The translations under genes and the position numbers were made by a program. From Chitinophaga ginsengisoli (GTDB lineage: Bacteria > Bacteroidota > Bacteroidia > Chitinophagales > Chitinophagaceae), in NCBI RefSeq assembly GCF_003014595.1, contig NZ_PYGK01000007.1, positions 186,001-250,000 on the forward strand: DNA of 64,000 nucleotides. Reading direction: 5' to 3'. Numbering within the stretch: position 1 is the first letter of the stretch; the number at the start of each line of letters is the position of its first letter. This document shows positions 51,367 to 60,099 of the stretch, piece after piece. Under the pieces are notes generated by a model. The model was not told the origin of the DNA, ran no database searches, and was given only the letters and a program-made list of their open reading frames with translations.

Positions 51367-52305
51367 ATGAAAAGAGATCTACTGATACTATCAGCGCTGC
51401 TGTCCTGCGCCATCATCACCACATATATCCTTGCCAAAGAAGCTGAACCCGATAGAATATTTACAAACTACAAAAGGAATTATGATAGCTTAACGTTACA
51501 ACCCATAGATACGGTACTGTTTCCCGGAAGAGTAAGTATCATGAAAGCTGCTCTGGGTAATATCTATGGATATGTATATAGCAAAAAAACAATCTTCAGA
51601 TATAATACTGATTCGCATCATATAGACTCATTCTATAGTAACAATGGAATAGTCACACGACTGGAAATTGATGCGAATACCTTCTATATCTTTGATGATA
51701 GGGAAGACAGCCTTACTACCTATGGGCCGGGAAAAAACACAAGCTATTATCTGAAAACAAGGTTCGATACCAGTAAAAAGATCACACAGCTAAAGCTAAG
51801 GGAGTTTAGCACCACACTGGATAGTACGATATATGAATTCCCCCGTTTTGAAGATGGCGGACTCTCTGCGGATGGCTTTTATATCAGCCATCATCAACAG
51901 CAATATTATATCTCCTTTTATAACTCGACGATTATACAATATGATGAGACACATAAGAGTACGCAGCTGATATATACCATTGATCATACGCCTCCTTCTA
52001 ATATCGCGGTACCAACAGGTAATATATACACGCGGTCCAGTAAATCTGTGATTGTCAATTCCACTGCTGCAGCCGATGACGACCATTTGTATGTCCTTTC
52101 CTATGTCATATCTCAGGATGCTGTGAAGAGCAACTACAAAGGGCCGGTAGTAGATGTATATAGTATTCAGAGCGGGCAGTATGAACGTAGTTTCAGGTTC
52201 CCTGCTTATCAGGGAAAACCCATACTGCAATTAGCTAAATCTGCAGATACACTGATCGCTGCTTACGAAAATAACATTCTTCTTTTTAAGCTCACAAACA
52301 AATGA
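51367..52305 (+). CDS. Membrane-anchored protein, possible beta-propeller
   Basis: A 312-residue protein with one N-terminal hydrophobic anchor (LLILSALLSCAIITTYILA; a Cys is present but not in a clear lipobox). The outer part is a run of short beta strands in groups (NIYGYVYSKKTIFRYNTDS, NTFYIFDDREDSLTTYG, HLYVLSYVIS), which looks like a beta-propeller of the six-bladed type found in BF3164-like lipoproteins. Function is unknown. It follows the Cys-peptide gene after a hairpin and overlaps the MauE gene by 4 bp (ATGA). Confidence 0.7.
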   Translation: MKRDLLILSALLSCAIITTYILAKEAEPDRIFTNYKRNYDSLTLQPIDTVLFPGRVSIMKAALGNIYGYVYSKKTIFRYNTDSHHIDSFYSNNGIVTRLEIDANTFYIFDDREDSLTTYGPGKNTSYYLKTRFDTSKKITQLKLREFSTTLDSTIYEFPRFEDGGLSADGFYISHHQQQYYISFYNSTIIQYDETHKSTQLIYTIDHTPPSNIAVPTGNIYTRSSKSVIVNSTAAADDDHLYVLSYVISQDAVKSNYKGPVVDVYSIQSGQYERSFRFPAYQGKPILQLAKSADTLIAAYENNILLFKLTNK

Positions 52306-52709
52306 AAAAGCATATCATTACTGTCATTGTGATCCTCATCTCAATGTTGTTTACCTATGCAGCTATTTTCAAAGGCATGGATTACTCCCTCTTCCTGGCA
52401 GATATGAGTAAATCCCCGCTGCTGGTTAAATATGATAAGAATCTGCTGGCGCCAGGAGTAATAGGTACGGAGCTGCTGATCGTTATATTACTGAACTTTT
52501 CAGCCACAAGAAAATTAGGTTTCTTTTTATCCTTTTTTGTGATGGCGATCTTCAGTCTTTATCTGTCCACCCTTTATTTCTTTTTTACCAATATCCCTTG
52601 CTCCTGCGGCGGTATCCTTGGGAAAATGCCCTATCCTGTACACATTGTTTTTAACATCTGCTTTACGGTATTGTCCGGAACAGGTGTATTACTCAGCAAT
52701 AAGTCATAA
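52302..52709 (+). CDS. MauE/DoxX family membrane protein
   Basis: A 135-residue protein with four membrane helices (ITVIVILISMLFTYAAIFKG, LLIVILLNFS, FLSFFVMAIFSLYLSTLYFFF, IVFNICFTVLSGTG). TNIPCSCGGILGKMPYP after the third helix is the diagnostic MauE signature, with a CxC pair facing the periplasm. MauE-type proteins are linked to disulfide formation in the periplasm. Its start overlaps the propeller-like gene in an ATGA. The natural reading is that it helps form the disulfides of the small Cys peptide of the same operon. Confidence 0.85.
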   Translation: MKKHIITVIVILISMLFTYAAIFKGMDYSLFLADMSKSPLLVKYDKNLLAPGVIGTELLIVILLNFSATRKLGFFLSFFVMAIFSLYLSTLYFFFTNIPCSCGGILGKMPYPVHIVFNICFTVLSGTGVLLSNKS

Positions 52710-52749
52710 GAGTCTGCTTAACACGTATAAGGCAGATCTGGAATCAAAA

Positions 52750-52782
52750 AAAGGCCCTGCAAATTTGATTTGCAGAGCCTTT
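52750..52782. terminator. Bidirectional hairpin terminator
   Basis: A 15-bp stem (52750-52764 with 52768-52782) with one C/A mismatch and a 3-nt loop, A-run before and T-run after. It lies between the MauE gene and the convergent amidohydrolase. Confidence 0.8.
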
Positions 52783-52802
52783 GTACTCAGTGGCGGTAGT
52801 TT

Positions 52803-54674
52803 TTACACGATACTGACTTCCTCACTTACCGTACTGCCATATACCAGCGAACCGGCAACCCAGGTTTCCAGCACCCCGATATTCCGCATATTCATGTATG
52901 GTCTTTTCATTGTGAGAGGGTCTTGCTCCAGCACAACAAAATCTGCAAAGTTGCCTACTTTCAGGGAGCCCGTCCACTGTTCTGCATAGCACTGCCATGC
53001 AGCATCATAGGTGATTGCAGTCAAGCCCTGTTCAGCAGTGATACATTCTGCCACATTCAGGATACCGCGTTCAGGATCCGCCTCCATTCTGCGGGTAATA
53101 GATTGCTCCATCATTCTCAAAGGTCCCAGCGGACTTACCTGATTATCACTATGCAGTGTTATCCGCATACCTTTTTGCAGCGCACTATTACATAGATCAA
53201 GCATACTTGATTTTTCCCCGAAGATCGCTTCCTGGAAAGCATATCCCCAATAACCCACGTGACCAATCAGGAAACTTGGAGATACCTCCAGTTGTTTCAT
53301 CGTGTTTAAATCATCCTGGGTTGTTAAAGAACAATGCTCAATTCTGTGCCGTATTCCCTCTGCAGGTGCAGGAATAGAGTCCTTAAGTGCCTGAATGGCA
53401 AATTGGACAGCAAGGTTGCCATTGGCATGGATCATTACAGGCCAGCCTTTCTCTCTGATGATAATCTCCATCAGCGCTTTGAAATCCAGTGGCGGATGCT
53501 GCGGCATTTGATCATACTTTCCCCCATAATTGTATATACCGTAGTTGTTGTCTGGCTTACATAAATAAGGTTCTGACTGATAAGCTGTCAATCCCTGATT
53601 AGAGCCATCGGTAATTACTTTTACGTGGCTCAGATATATGTCTTCATAGCCAGGCTTAATTTGAAACTTTGGTAATTTCTTTGCATCATCTATCGTATCA
53701 CATACCTGGGCCGCTCCGATGCGTACAGTACCCGTATTTACCGCTAAATATGCCTCCAGCATGGCTTTTAGTGTGTTATTCATACCGGCATCGTACATAA
53801 AGGTGACTCCTCTGGCATTTGCGGTATCAAAGATGGTTTTCAGATTGACAAATGCTTCCAGGAACATGGCGGCTTTCTGTGGTGGCGGAATTGTCTTAAG
53901 CGCTGGATTCATCTCCGCAGCCTGTTGCAATTGTCCTTTTGTCTTGCTTCTGTAATCGTTGAAGGAGGAATAAGTGTTTAACAATTCGAGGTTTCCCGGA
54001 AAGTTCCATACTAACTGCAGCGCAGGTGTGTTCAGGTAAAGTGTATGCATGGATGCGCTGATGATCAATACAGGCGCAGCTACGGTAATACTGTCTAAAA
54101 GGTCTATGTCGATAGTGATTAACTCCGTATTATCTTTCTGCAATGGCATTAACGCAGGATCAAGACCTGCTCCCAGGAACCATTGGTCCGGTTTTAAATT
54201 AGCAACTGCTTTTTTGATGATACTGCTCACCGAGGCGATGTCATAGTCCTGGCGCAAATCCTGGTTATCAAATCCGCCCAGATCAGTCCAGCCCATTAAC
54301 ATCGCTGTAGGTACAAGATGGACGTGTGGTTCTATCAGCCCTGGCAATAATGTGTTTCCTTCCTGCAGTTCTCTGGAAAGAAACCCCGGATGATTTTCCT
54401 GCATGAATGCGTATACCTGCTCTTCGGTACCGGTAGCTACGACATAACCATCTGCAAAGCCGATGGCGGGTACTGTTTCCACTGATCCGTTGATCATTGG
54501 CCGTATGGTTCCACCAGTGACCATAAACGCCTGTGCTTGTTCCTTTTTCGCAGCAATCTTTGTGGTTGGGAGGGCAGCAAAGTTCTCAGGGCTGAATAGC
54601 TCATCTTTAAGGAGTGTAAGAATGGGATTGTTACAGGCACAATGTGTGCAGGAATGGTGGTGTCGGTGTTCCAT
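52803..54674 (-). CDS. YtcJ-type amidohydrolase
   Basis: A 623-residue amidohydrolase (Amidohydro_3 type). The metal site reads LLPGLIEPHVHLVP near residue 98; further ligands lie in VMIHANGNLAVQFA, HRIEHCSLTTQ and ITLHSDNQVSPLGP. The end has GSLKVGNFADFVVLEQDPL, normal for the family. Substrate unknown; such enzymes cleave amide or imine bonds in cyclic or N-substituted compounds. The N-terminus MEHRHHHSCTHCACNN is rich in His and Cys and is not part of the family fold. The open frame reaches an ATG at 54719, but the ATG at 54674 seems the more natural start. No signal peptide. Confidence 0.88.
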   Translation of the reverse strand: MEHRHHHSCTHCACNNPILTLLKDELFSPENFAALPTTKIAAKKEQAQAFMVTGGTIRPMINGSVETVPAIGFADGYVVATGTEEQVYAFMQENHPGFLSRELQEGNTLLPGLIEPHVHLVPTAMLMGWTDLGGFDNQDLRQDYDIASVSSIIKKAVANLKPDQWFLGAGLDPALMPLQKDNTELITIDIDLLDSITVAAPVLIISASMHTLYLNTPALQLVWNFPGNLELLNTYSSFNDYRSKTKGQLQQAAEMNPALKTIPPPQKAAMFLEAFVNLKTIFDTANARGVTFMYDAGMNNTLKAMLEAYLAVNTGTVRIGAAQVCDTIDDAKKLPKFQIKPGYEDIYLSHVKVITDGSNQGLTAYQSEPYLCKPDNNYGIYNYGGKYDQMPQHPPLDFKALMEIIIREKGWPVMIHANGNLAVQFAIQALKDSIPAPAEGIRHRIEHCSLTTQDDLNTMKQLEVSPSFLIGHVGYWGYAFQEAIFGEKSSMLDLCNSALQKGMRITLHSDNQVSPLGPLRMMEQSITRRMEADPERGILNVAECITAEQGLTAITYDAAWQCYAEQWTGSLKVGNFADFVVLEQDPLTMKRPYMNMRNIGVLETWVAGSLVYGSTVSEEVSIV

Positions 54675-54806
54675 CTGATATGTTGTTTTGGTTATTTTTT
54701 GGGCAAAAGCACATGACATATAACACCGGAACTTTATTATTGTTTTTGAAAGATGATTGAAAATGTATTGTGGGTAGAATGATGACAGTTTCTATTTTCT
54801 CCAAGG

Positions 54807-55322
54807 TTACCTTGTTTTCGATAGCACTTTTTCATATGCCCTCCTTGGAGAACCTCTGAAATAAACTTCTCCGCAATAGACATACCCCAGTTTTTCGAAG
54901 ATCGTCATCATCGCGATATTATCAAAATTGGTATCCACTTTAACGCTATATACATTATTATTAATGGCGTAGTCCTCGATAAACCCGAGCATCTTACCAG
55001 ATAGACCTTTCCCCAGATAGTTTTGTGCAACAGCCACTCTGTGAACGACCACAAAATCATCATTTGTCAACCATTTCCCTTCAATGTCAGCATATGTGGG
55101 TTCATCGTTAATCAGGACGGCAGCATATCCGACAATTGTATCGCCTTCTGTCAATACAAAACCTATCCCAGCCTCAAGGTCTTTCCGTACGACATCTGGA
55201 TTAGGGTATCCGTCCTGCCATTGTTTACTGCCATCTTCTTTTCTGCGGATAATAGCCTGTTCCAGGATTTCCCATATCCTGGATTGTTCTGTTACAAGAG
55301 CTTTCCTGAATTCGTATGCCAT
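54807..55322 (-). CDS. GNAT family N-acetyltransferase
   Basis: A 171-residue acetyltransferase. The acetyl-CoA loop is VVHRVAVAQNYLGKGLSGKML (Q/RxxGxG/A type: QNYLGKG) near residue 98, followed by VDTNFDNIAMMTIFEKLGYVYCGEVYF, split as DTNFDNIAMM and FEKLGYVYCGE. The acceptor is unknown. It is divergent from a LysR gene with an inverted repeat between them, so it may be a LysR target. Confidence 0.9.
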   Translation of the reverse strand: MAYEFRKALVTEQSRIWEILEQAIIRRKEDGSKQWQDGYPNPDVVRKDLEAGIGFVLTEGDTIVGYAAVLINDEPTYADIEGKWLTNDDFVVVHRVAVAQNYLGKGLSGKMLGFIEDYAINNNVYSVKVDTNFDNIAMMTIFEKLGYVYCGEVYFRGSPRRAYEKVLSKTR

Positions 55323-55402
55323 TTTTAGTCTGTTTAGTTATGATTTTCACATTTTAAGATGCAAAGTTTAAAGAAATGTCTACATTGTCAAAACATTATT
55401 TT

Positions 55403-55419
55403 TCGATGCAACCCATCGA
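55403..55419. promoter_or_regulatory. Inverted repeat, candidate LysR site
   Basis: TCGATG-CAACC-CATCGA is a perfect 6+6 bp inverted repeat with a 5-bp centre, 15 bp before the LysR ATG and 80 bp upstream of the divergent GNAT gene. A further ATCGAT lies at 55424-55429. Confidence 0.45.
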
Positions 55420-55434
55420 TAAAATCGATTCTCC

Positions 55435-56301
55435 ATGGAGTTGAGACAACTGAAATATTTCCTGAAGGCAAAGGAGCTGCTGAACTTTACGGAAGCTGCT
55501 CAGAGCTTGCATATCAGTCAGAGTACACTTTCACAACAAATAAAGCAGCTGGAGATCGAATTAGGAACACCTTTATTTAACCGGGTCGGTAACAGGATTG
55601 TACTTACCGAGGCTGGTGAATTATTTGCTGATTATGCATCCCAAAGTATAAAACAGGCAAACGACGGTCTGCAGCTGATAGCCGATTTAAATGCCCTTAG
55701 TACAGGCACTATGTTCATTGGCGTCAGCTATGGCCTCCGGAATATTTTTACGCAGGCATTGATACGGTTTACCAATAAGTTCCCGGCAATTAAGGTGAGG
55801 ATTATCTACGGAGTATCGGACGGATTACTGGAAATGCTGGGTCGGTTTGAGCTTGACATGGTATTAATATTCAAGGATTTTACCCTTTCACAGCAGTTTA
55901 AATCGGAAGAATTATTTAGTTCTCCAATGCGACTGATCACGTCAGCGAAATCCGGAATAGCCCGTAAAACTTCGGTTACGTTGAAGGAGATTATCCGGCT
56001 ACCCCTGGTGCTGGCCACACAAGGCTATAACACTAAACATTTTATTCGTAAAATGTTTAAAGGTCAGGAACCCGAATTTGCTATTGAAGTAAATGATATT
56101 CCTACTATGCTGGATCTGGTGAGAACAGGAAACTGGCATACGATCCATATTGAAACCGTTGTGCCAGAGAAAGAGTTTGTGGCGATACCCATTAAAGATA
56201 AAAATGTGATAAGAGCTACTACCATTGTTTCGTTAAAAGATGCCTATGAAAAAAGTGCAGTAAAACAACTTCGGATGATGTTGAAGGAAGTGGATGTTTA
56301 A
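55435..56301 (+). CDS. LysR family transcriptional regulator
   Basis: A 288-residue LysR regulator. The winged helix at residues 1-60 is complete: MELRQLKYFLKAKELLNFTE, AAQSLHISQSTLSQQIKQLE, LGTPLFNR and LTEAGELF. The rest is a periplasmic-binding-protein-like effector domain. Its effector is unknown. The divergent GNAT gene and the palindrome between them suggest local control. Confidence 0.92.
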   Translation: MELRQLKYFLKAKELLNFTEAAQSLHISQSTLSQQIKQLEIELGTPLFNRVGNRIVLTEAGELFADYASQSIKQANDGLQLIADLNALSTGTMFIGVSYGLRNIFTQALIRFTNKFPAIKVRIIYGVSDGLLEMLGRFELDMVLIFKDFTLSQQFKSEELFSSPMRLITSAKSGIARKTSVTLKEIIRLPLVLATQGYNTKHFIRKMFKGQEPEFAIEVNDIPTMLDLVRTGNWHTIHIETVVPEKEFVAIPIKDKNVIRATTIVSLKDAYEKSAVKQLRMMLKEVDV

Positions 56302-56343
56302 TAGTCTTCTTGTTCTCGGCTTGCATTGAGGATGAAGCATATA

Positions 56344-57114
56344 TTATTCACGGAAGTAACGTCTAATAATTTTACTAATAGTATCTGCTTTGTTAAAAAC
56401 CATGAGATGTCCTCCACCCTTAATGCGATAATCGGGATGCACATGCCTGTCGGTTATTACTCTATCAGCTGTGCCATGTATTTGAATGGTTCTCTCCGGT
56501 GGAACTTTATTATCCCAATAGGCAATACTTTTCAGTGCCCAACGAAAAAAAGAAACATCTGTATGCTCCAATAATGTCGTCAATGTCTTTTTATCTTTTT
56601 CTGAATGGGCGCCAAAATACCGATAGGTGAGAAAGTTAGCACGTCGTATTAACGGACCAGGAATGATTCTATATAAACCCAGTTTCATAAAGAAGAATTG
56701 TACCTTGTTCAGTTCATTCTTTGTTTTGACTGAAGAGATCAACACCATTTTATCTACCTTTACCTGCTTGGATACTTCCACGGCGACTATCCCTCCGAAA
56801 GAAAGACCGATGATGTCTGGATTTTCAACAGTGATCTGGCTCTTTATCCTACCTGCATACTGGCTTAATGATTCATTTGGCAACGCGGGGATCCAGGTGA
56901 TGTAAACTTTGTGATACCCCGGAAGTTTAAGGTTCTTAAATATACTAGAGTCTGCCCCAAGGCCACTAAAAAGATAAACAGTTTTCTGTTCGCTTTTAGC
57001 TGTATCCGGTGGTGTTCGAGCGCCCACTACAAGGCTACTGAACATAAATAATCCCCAAAAAATCATTTTCACACTTGGCGTCATAGATTTCTTCACTTCT
57101 TGTCTGACAAGCAT
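56344..57114 (-). CDS. Alpha/beta hydrolase with N-terminal export signal
   Basis: A 256-residue protein. A hydrophobic segment (MIFWGLFMFSSLVVGA) after a short basic start suggests export or anchoring. The hydrolase core starts VYLFSGLGADSSIFKNL; the nucleophile elbow is IIGLSFGGIVAVEV (Ser near residue 102), and the late HGTADRVI and GGGHLMVF supply the acid and His. The substrate is unknown. The gene is convergent with the LysR gene, with no clear terminator in the 42-bp gap. Confidence 0.85.
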   Translation of the reverse strand: MLVRQEVKKSMTPSVKMIFWGLFMFSSLVVGARTPPDTAKSEQKTVYLFSGLGADSSIFKNLKLPGYHKVYITWIPALPNESLSQYAGRIKSQITVENPDIIGLSFGGIVAVEVSKQVKVDKMVLISSVKTKNELNKVQFFFMKLGLYRIIPGPLIRRANFLTYRYFGAHSEKDKKTLTTLLEHTDVSFFRWALKSIAYWDNKVPPERTIQIHGTADRVITDRHVHPDYRIKGGGHLMVFNKADTISKIIRRYFRE

Positions 57115-57595
57115 TTTTGATAGTTGCTTACTAACATTGCCTTGGTTCAGAACATTGTATTTGCAATACTATTACCTATGGCAAGTATGATACCATTCTC
57201 AAATGGGATCCATGCTAAGCTACTTTGAGGCATTTTTAGATAACCCGCAGCCCAAAGTACGGGGCAGCTAGCAGATAATTTATAAGCTAAGGAATAGTAA
57301 GTGTAATGTAAGGTTACTTCGACCCCAAAGAATCTTCAGATCATCGAACTCTTTCAGATTAAGTTGGGCGATAGGGAATTTGTGCCACAGCTTATGGCAC
57401 AATTCTCTTTATCATGTTCAAAGCGTGTTGGTTTACAAGGGGAAAGACATAGAGATTACCATTATCTATGCAGCGAAAGCCGATTTATATTGAATGTTTG
57501 GCAAAAAGATAAAAAAACTGTTGATTTGCTAGTCATTACAGCCACCCATAGACTGTATCCAAATACGTTATACCTATTACTGTAAATTATCCCTG
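57115..57595. other. 481-bp intergenic region
   Basis: This divergent gap holds a 73-codon open frame (57364-57585) with no recognisable features and poor codon character. A short piece around 57420-57490 reads plausibly in another frame (LVYKGKDIEITIIYAAKADLY). It may be debris of a lost gene. I see no consensus promoter. Confidence 0.35.
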
Positions 57596-58783
57596 ATGAA
57601 AAATATTAGCTGGCTATTTGTATCCATGTTCACGCTCTCTGCAACTATTGCAAATGCACAATATACTGATGATAACGTGACTACATCCGATCATCGTAAA
57701 GCCAAAGACCCATTTAAGACAGATAGCAAATCCATAGATATTGACAGTAGCAAACTCACTAAAATTTACCTGCCAGACTTCAATACTGAAACATCCAATA
57801 ATGTAGCTGCAAGCGGGATAGATATATCACGCATAGAAATAATGAATGCAGTAAGCGACTCCTCCATATTAGGTTACATACAAACAGGCATGTTCAATAA
57901 ATGGAAGCCAGCAGCTGCAGACAAGCCCCTTACTGAATATCTGCAATCTTTTGTAGACAAACGGTATACTCCCATATATAAAGTGGGTGCAACAAAACTC
58001 CTCTGGGTTATACAAGAGGTACGTATAGGTGAGCGAACATTTAGTATGAGTGAGCGCGGCTTCCTGCATTTCAAAGCAATCTCCTATATCGGCGATAGTA
58101 ATGGCAAATTCAGACAGGTTGCAGTACTGGATACCATACTTATAAGAGGCGGCATGGACGTCACGCACAAACATGGCGATAACATAGCAGATGCATTACA
58201 GCTATTATTCGCCAGATCTTCTTCAGCATCACAAGCTAACGACACTGGATATACAATATCCGAAATAAGGGAAAAAGCATTAGCACGCTACAATGTACCT
58301 GCTTTGCAGGCAAAAGAGCATACAGATGGCATTTATTTGACTTTCCAGGAGTTTATTAACGACAAACCGTCCATTACTAATATCGCATATGATCTTGATA
58401 AAAAAGTAGTACGCTTCTTTTATACAGATAGCACAGGAAACAAAACCTATATTGATAAATTCTGGGGAGTGCGGAAAGACGGTATGTTGCTTAAACAGTA
58501 TTATAATCTGTTCATTCCTATAGATCAAAATCAGACTAGTATCTATCTGGTAAATTATCTTGCTATCTCACGCCGTAATAATACTGCAATTGCCTGGAGA
58601 GCCGTAGGCGCAGGATTTGCAGGAGGGCTTGCAGGAGGACTTGTTGGAGGGGCTATTTTAGGCGCTTCCGGAGCTGCCTCAACGACAGGAGGTATTCCTT
58701 TGGTAGAGAATGTTCCATATATCCGGAAGAAAGCACCTTTCGCTACCCGCGTAGATATTGAAACAGGCGAATTCTCATTGTAA
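57596..58783 (+). CDS. Exported protein with C-terminal glycine zipper, unknown
   Basis: A 395-residue protein with a signal peptide (WLFVSMFTLSATIANAQ). The body of about 300 residues has no family I recognise; it includes FVDKRYTPIYKVGATKLLWVI and GMLLKQYYNLFIPI. Near residues 340-365 is a Gly/Ala-rich hydrophobic stretch (AGFAGGLAGGLVGGAILG) of the glycine-zipper type, which inserts in or spans a membrane. It may be anchored in the outer membrane by it. It stands alone, without an obvious terminator. Confidence 0.75.
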   Translation: MKNISWLFVSMFTLSATIANAQYTDDNVTTSDHRKAKDPFKTDSKSIDIDSSKLTKIYLPDFNTETSNNVAASGIDISRIEIMNAVSDSSILGYIQTGMFNKWKPAAADKPLTEYLQSFVDKRYTPIYKVGATKLLWVIQEVRIGERTFSMSERGFLHFKAISYIGDSNGKFRQVAVLDTILIRGGMDVTHKHGDNIADALQLLFARSSSASQANDTGYTISEIREKALARYNVPALQAKEHTDGIYLTFQEFINDKPSITNIAYDLDKKVVRFFYTDSTGNKTYIDKFWGVRKDGMLLKQYYNLFIPIDQNQTSIYLVNYLAISRRNNTAIAWRAVGAGFAGGLAGGLVGGAILGASGAASTTGGIPLVENVPYIRKKAPFATRVDIETGEFSL

Positions 58784-58858
58784 TTTTCTATTACCGCTAA
58801 CGTTCGGGCAAATCCATCCAGGCCTAAAAAAGATTTTTTATTGTAAAAATAGTCTTTA

Positions 58859-58882
58859 ATTTAGTAGTCGCGACAACTAAAT
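58859..58882. promoter_or_regulatory. MarR-type operator before the VOC gene
   Basis: A 24-bp palindrome with a single mismatched pair: outer arms ATTTAGT / ACTAAAT and inner GTCGCGAC. It ends 7 bp before the ATG of the VOC gene, where binding would block transcription or initiation. The MarR gene 190 bp downstream of the VOC gene is the likely ligand. Confidence 0.75.
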
Positions 58883-58889
58883 AAGAACT

Positions 58890-59261
58890 ATGTCAAATCC
58901 AACACAACTTAGCTTTGTTTCACTCCAAGTGACTGATCTTGAAGCATCCGGAAAATTTTATACCGAAATTCTGGATTTTAAACCGGTTTTAAAATCGCCA
59001 CCCGATGCTATCGTCTTTGAGCAAAAAAATGGGGCGGCTTTCGCTATCAGAAAGCCAATGATTGAACTTTCCAAAGCAAATTTGCTAGGTTGGGGAGTAG
59101 CCGTTTGGTTTGGAATAGGCGACCTGGATGCATTTCTGGAGAAAAATAGAGAAAAAATTTCTATTGTCAAGGATATCCATCCAACGCCGTTTGGAAGAAT
59201 CCTGGTGATATCCGATCCTGACGGTTACGCAATTACTTTACAGGAAACCAAGGCAGATTGA
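58890..59261 (+). CDS. VOC family protein (glyoxalase/bleomycin-resistance fold)
   Basis: A 123-residue VOC protein: FVSLQVTDLEASGKFYTEIL at the start, FAIRKPMIEL, GWGVAVWFGIGDLDAFLEKN in the middle and ILVISDPDGYAITLQE at the end. This small group is often paired with a MarR regulator and seems to bind or detoxify small hydrophobic compounds; metal ligands are not complete. It is controlled from a clear palindromic operator directly upstream. Confidence 0.9.
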   Translation: MSNPTQLSFVSLQVTDLEASGKFYTEILDFKPVLKSPPDAIVFEQKNGAAFAIRKPMIELSKANLLGWGVAVWFGIGDLDAFLEKNREKISIVKDIHPTPFGRILVISDPDGYAITLQETKAD

Positions 59262-59281
59262 TAGCAACAAAATTTTGGGTA

Positions 59282-59302
59282 GTGGTCACATCGCGTGACC
59301 AC
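59282..59302. repeat. 8-bp inverted repeat after the VOC gene
   Basis: GTGGTCAC-ATCGC-GTGACCAC is a perfect inverted repeat without a T-run. It could be a weak terminator or a second binding site. Confidence 0.5.
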
Positions 59303-59452
59303 ACCCTTCATAGTGCAGGCTGAAATCAGACCATTAATTGACAATCTTGAATTTATTAAAGGCAAGAAAAGTGGGGTTATATCTCTAGAACTGGTTATTT
59401 TGAGATCAATAAACATGATTTCGATTTGATTGAATCGTATATGCGCAAATGA
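59303..59452 (+). pseudogene. Frameshifted gene fragment before the MarR gene
   Basis: Two pieces read like protein but in different frames. Up to about 59370 one frame gives IRPLIDNLEFIKGKK. From about 59373 another gives WGYISRTGYFEINKHDF and then DLIESYMRK with a stop at 59450-59452. The change falls at GGCAAGAAAAG. It looks like the end of a small soluble protein broken by a one-base change. The stop is 1 bp before the MarR ATG, so the intact gene would have been joined to MarR in one unit. I do not recognise the family. Confidence 0.4.
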
Positions 59453-59453
59453 G

Positions 59454-59903
59454 ATGGATACACAAGATCAGATATTCTCCTATATAGAACCAGAGGAAAA
59501 CAGCGGGTACTTGCTTTGGCAAGTGACAATGCAATGGCAGTTAAGCATGAATAGAGCACTCGGAAAAATGGGGCTCACGCTAACTCAATTCTCTTTAATG
59601 GCAGGCCTATATTGGTTGAATAAAAAGAAAGGAGCAGTTACCCAGCAGCAATTGGCGGATTACGCTAATACCGATAAAATGATGACTTCTAAAGTGTTGG
59701 CAGTTTTAGAAGAAAAACAGATCATAGAAAGAATAAAAGATCCAGAAGATAGTCGTGCGAAGCAATTAAAAATTACCGATAACGGTGAACAGGCACTAAG
59801 AGCGGCGTATCGTATTGTTAAAGAAGTGGATGATGTGTTTTTTAAAGATGTAGTGAAGGATAAGGTAGTATTCGATGGTTTACTTATGAGATTAATAAAG
59901 TAA
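59454..59903 (+). CDS. MarR family transcriptional regulator
   Basis: A 149-residue winged-helix regulator. SGYLLWQVTMQWQLSMNRAL, then LTLTQFSLMAGLYWL and the recognition region QQLADYANTDKMMTSKVLAV, wing KDPEDSRAKQLKITDNGE. The frame opens at a TTG (59430), but the ATG at 59454 gives the normal start MDTQDQIF. It should repress the VOC gene from the operator upstream of it. Confidence 0.92.
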   Translation: MDTQDQIFSYIEPEENSGYLLWQVTMQWQLSMNRALGKMGLTLTQFSLMAGLYWLNKKKGAVTQQQLADYANTDKMMTSKVLAVLEEKQIIERIKDPEDSRAKQLKITDNGEQALRAAYRIVKEVDDVFFKDVVKDKVVFDGLLMRLIK

Positions 59904-60008
59904 ATCCGATAAATAATGTAACTTTTTGTTAATGTGCCCCAAATATTGACTTTCGGTGTCGTCTGGCTCCTTTGAGAACTGCGGATTTATATTTTCCCGG
60001 TTATCAGT

Positions 60009-60016
60009 TATATTTG
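60009..60016 (+). promoter_or_regulatory. Possible -7 element of the hybrid kinase gene
   Basis: TATATTTG matches TAnnTTTG exactly, but no TTTG lies at the right distance upstream (the nearest is 34 bp away). It lies about 84 bp before the ATG. Confidence 0.35.
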
Positions 60017-60099
60017 GAACCAGGCTGAAATTACCAGCTATAAACGGACTGACATCAGTCCTTTCCCTATCATGGGAGTTTTTGAACAATGAACGTAAA

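Noticed and set aside
51796..52230. 144-codon open frame antisense to the anchored propeller-like protein
   Set aside because: It is a shadow of a gene that is coupled to its neighbours by overlap.
57364..57585. 73-codon open frame in the gap before the glycine-zipper protein
   Set aside because: It has no recognisable feature and irregular codon use, and no promoter or terminator of its own.
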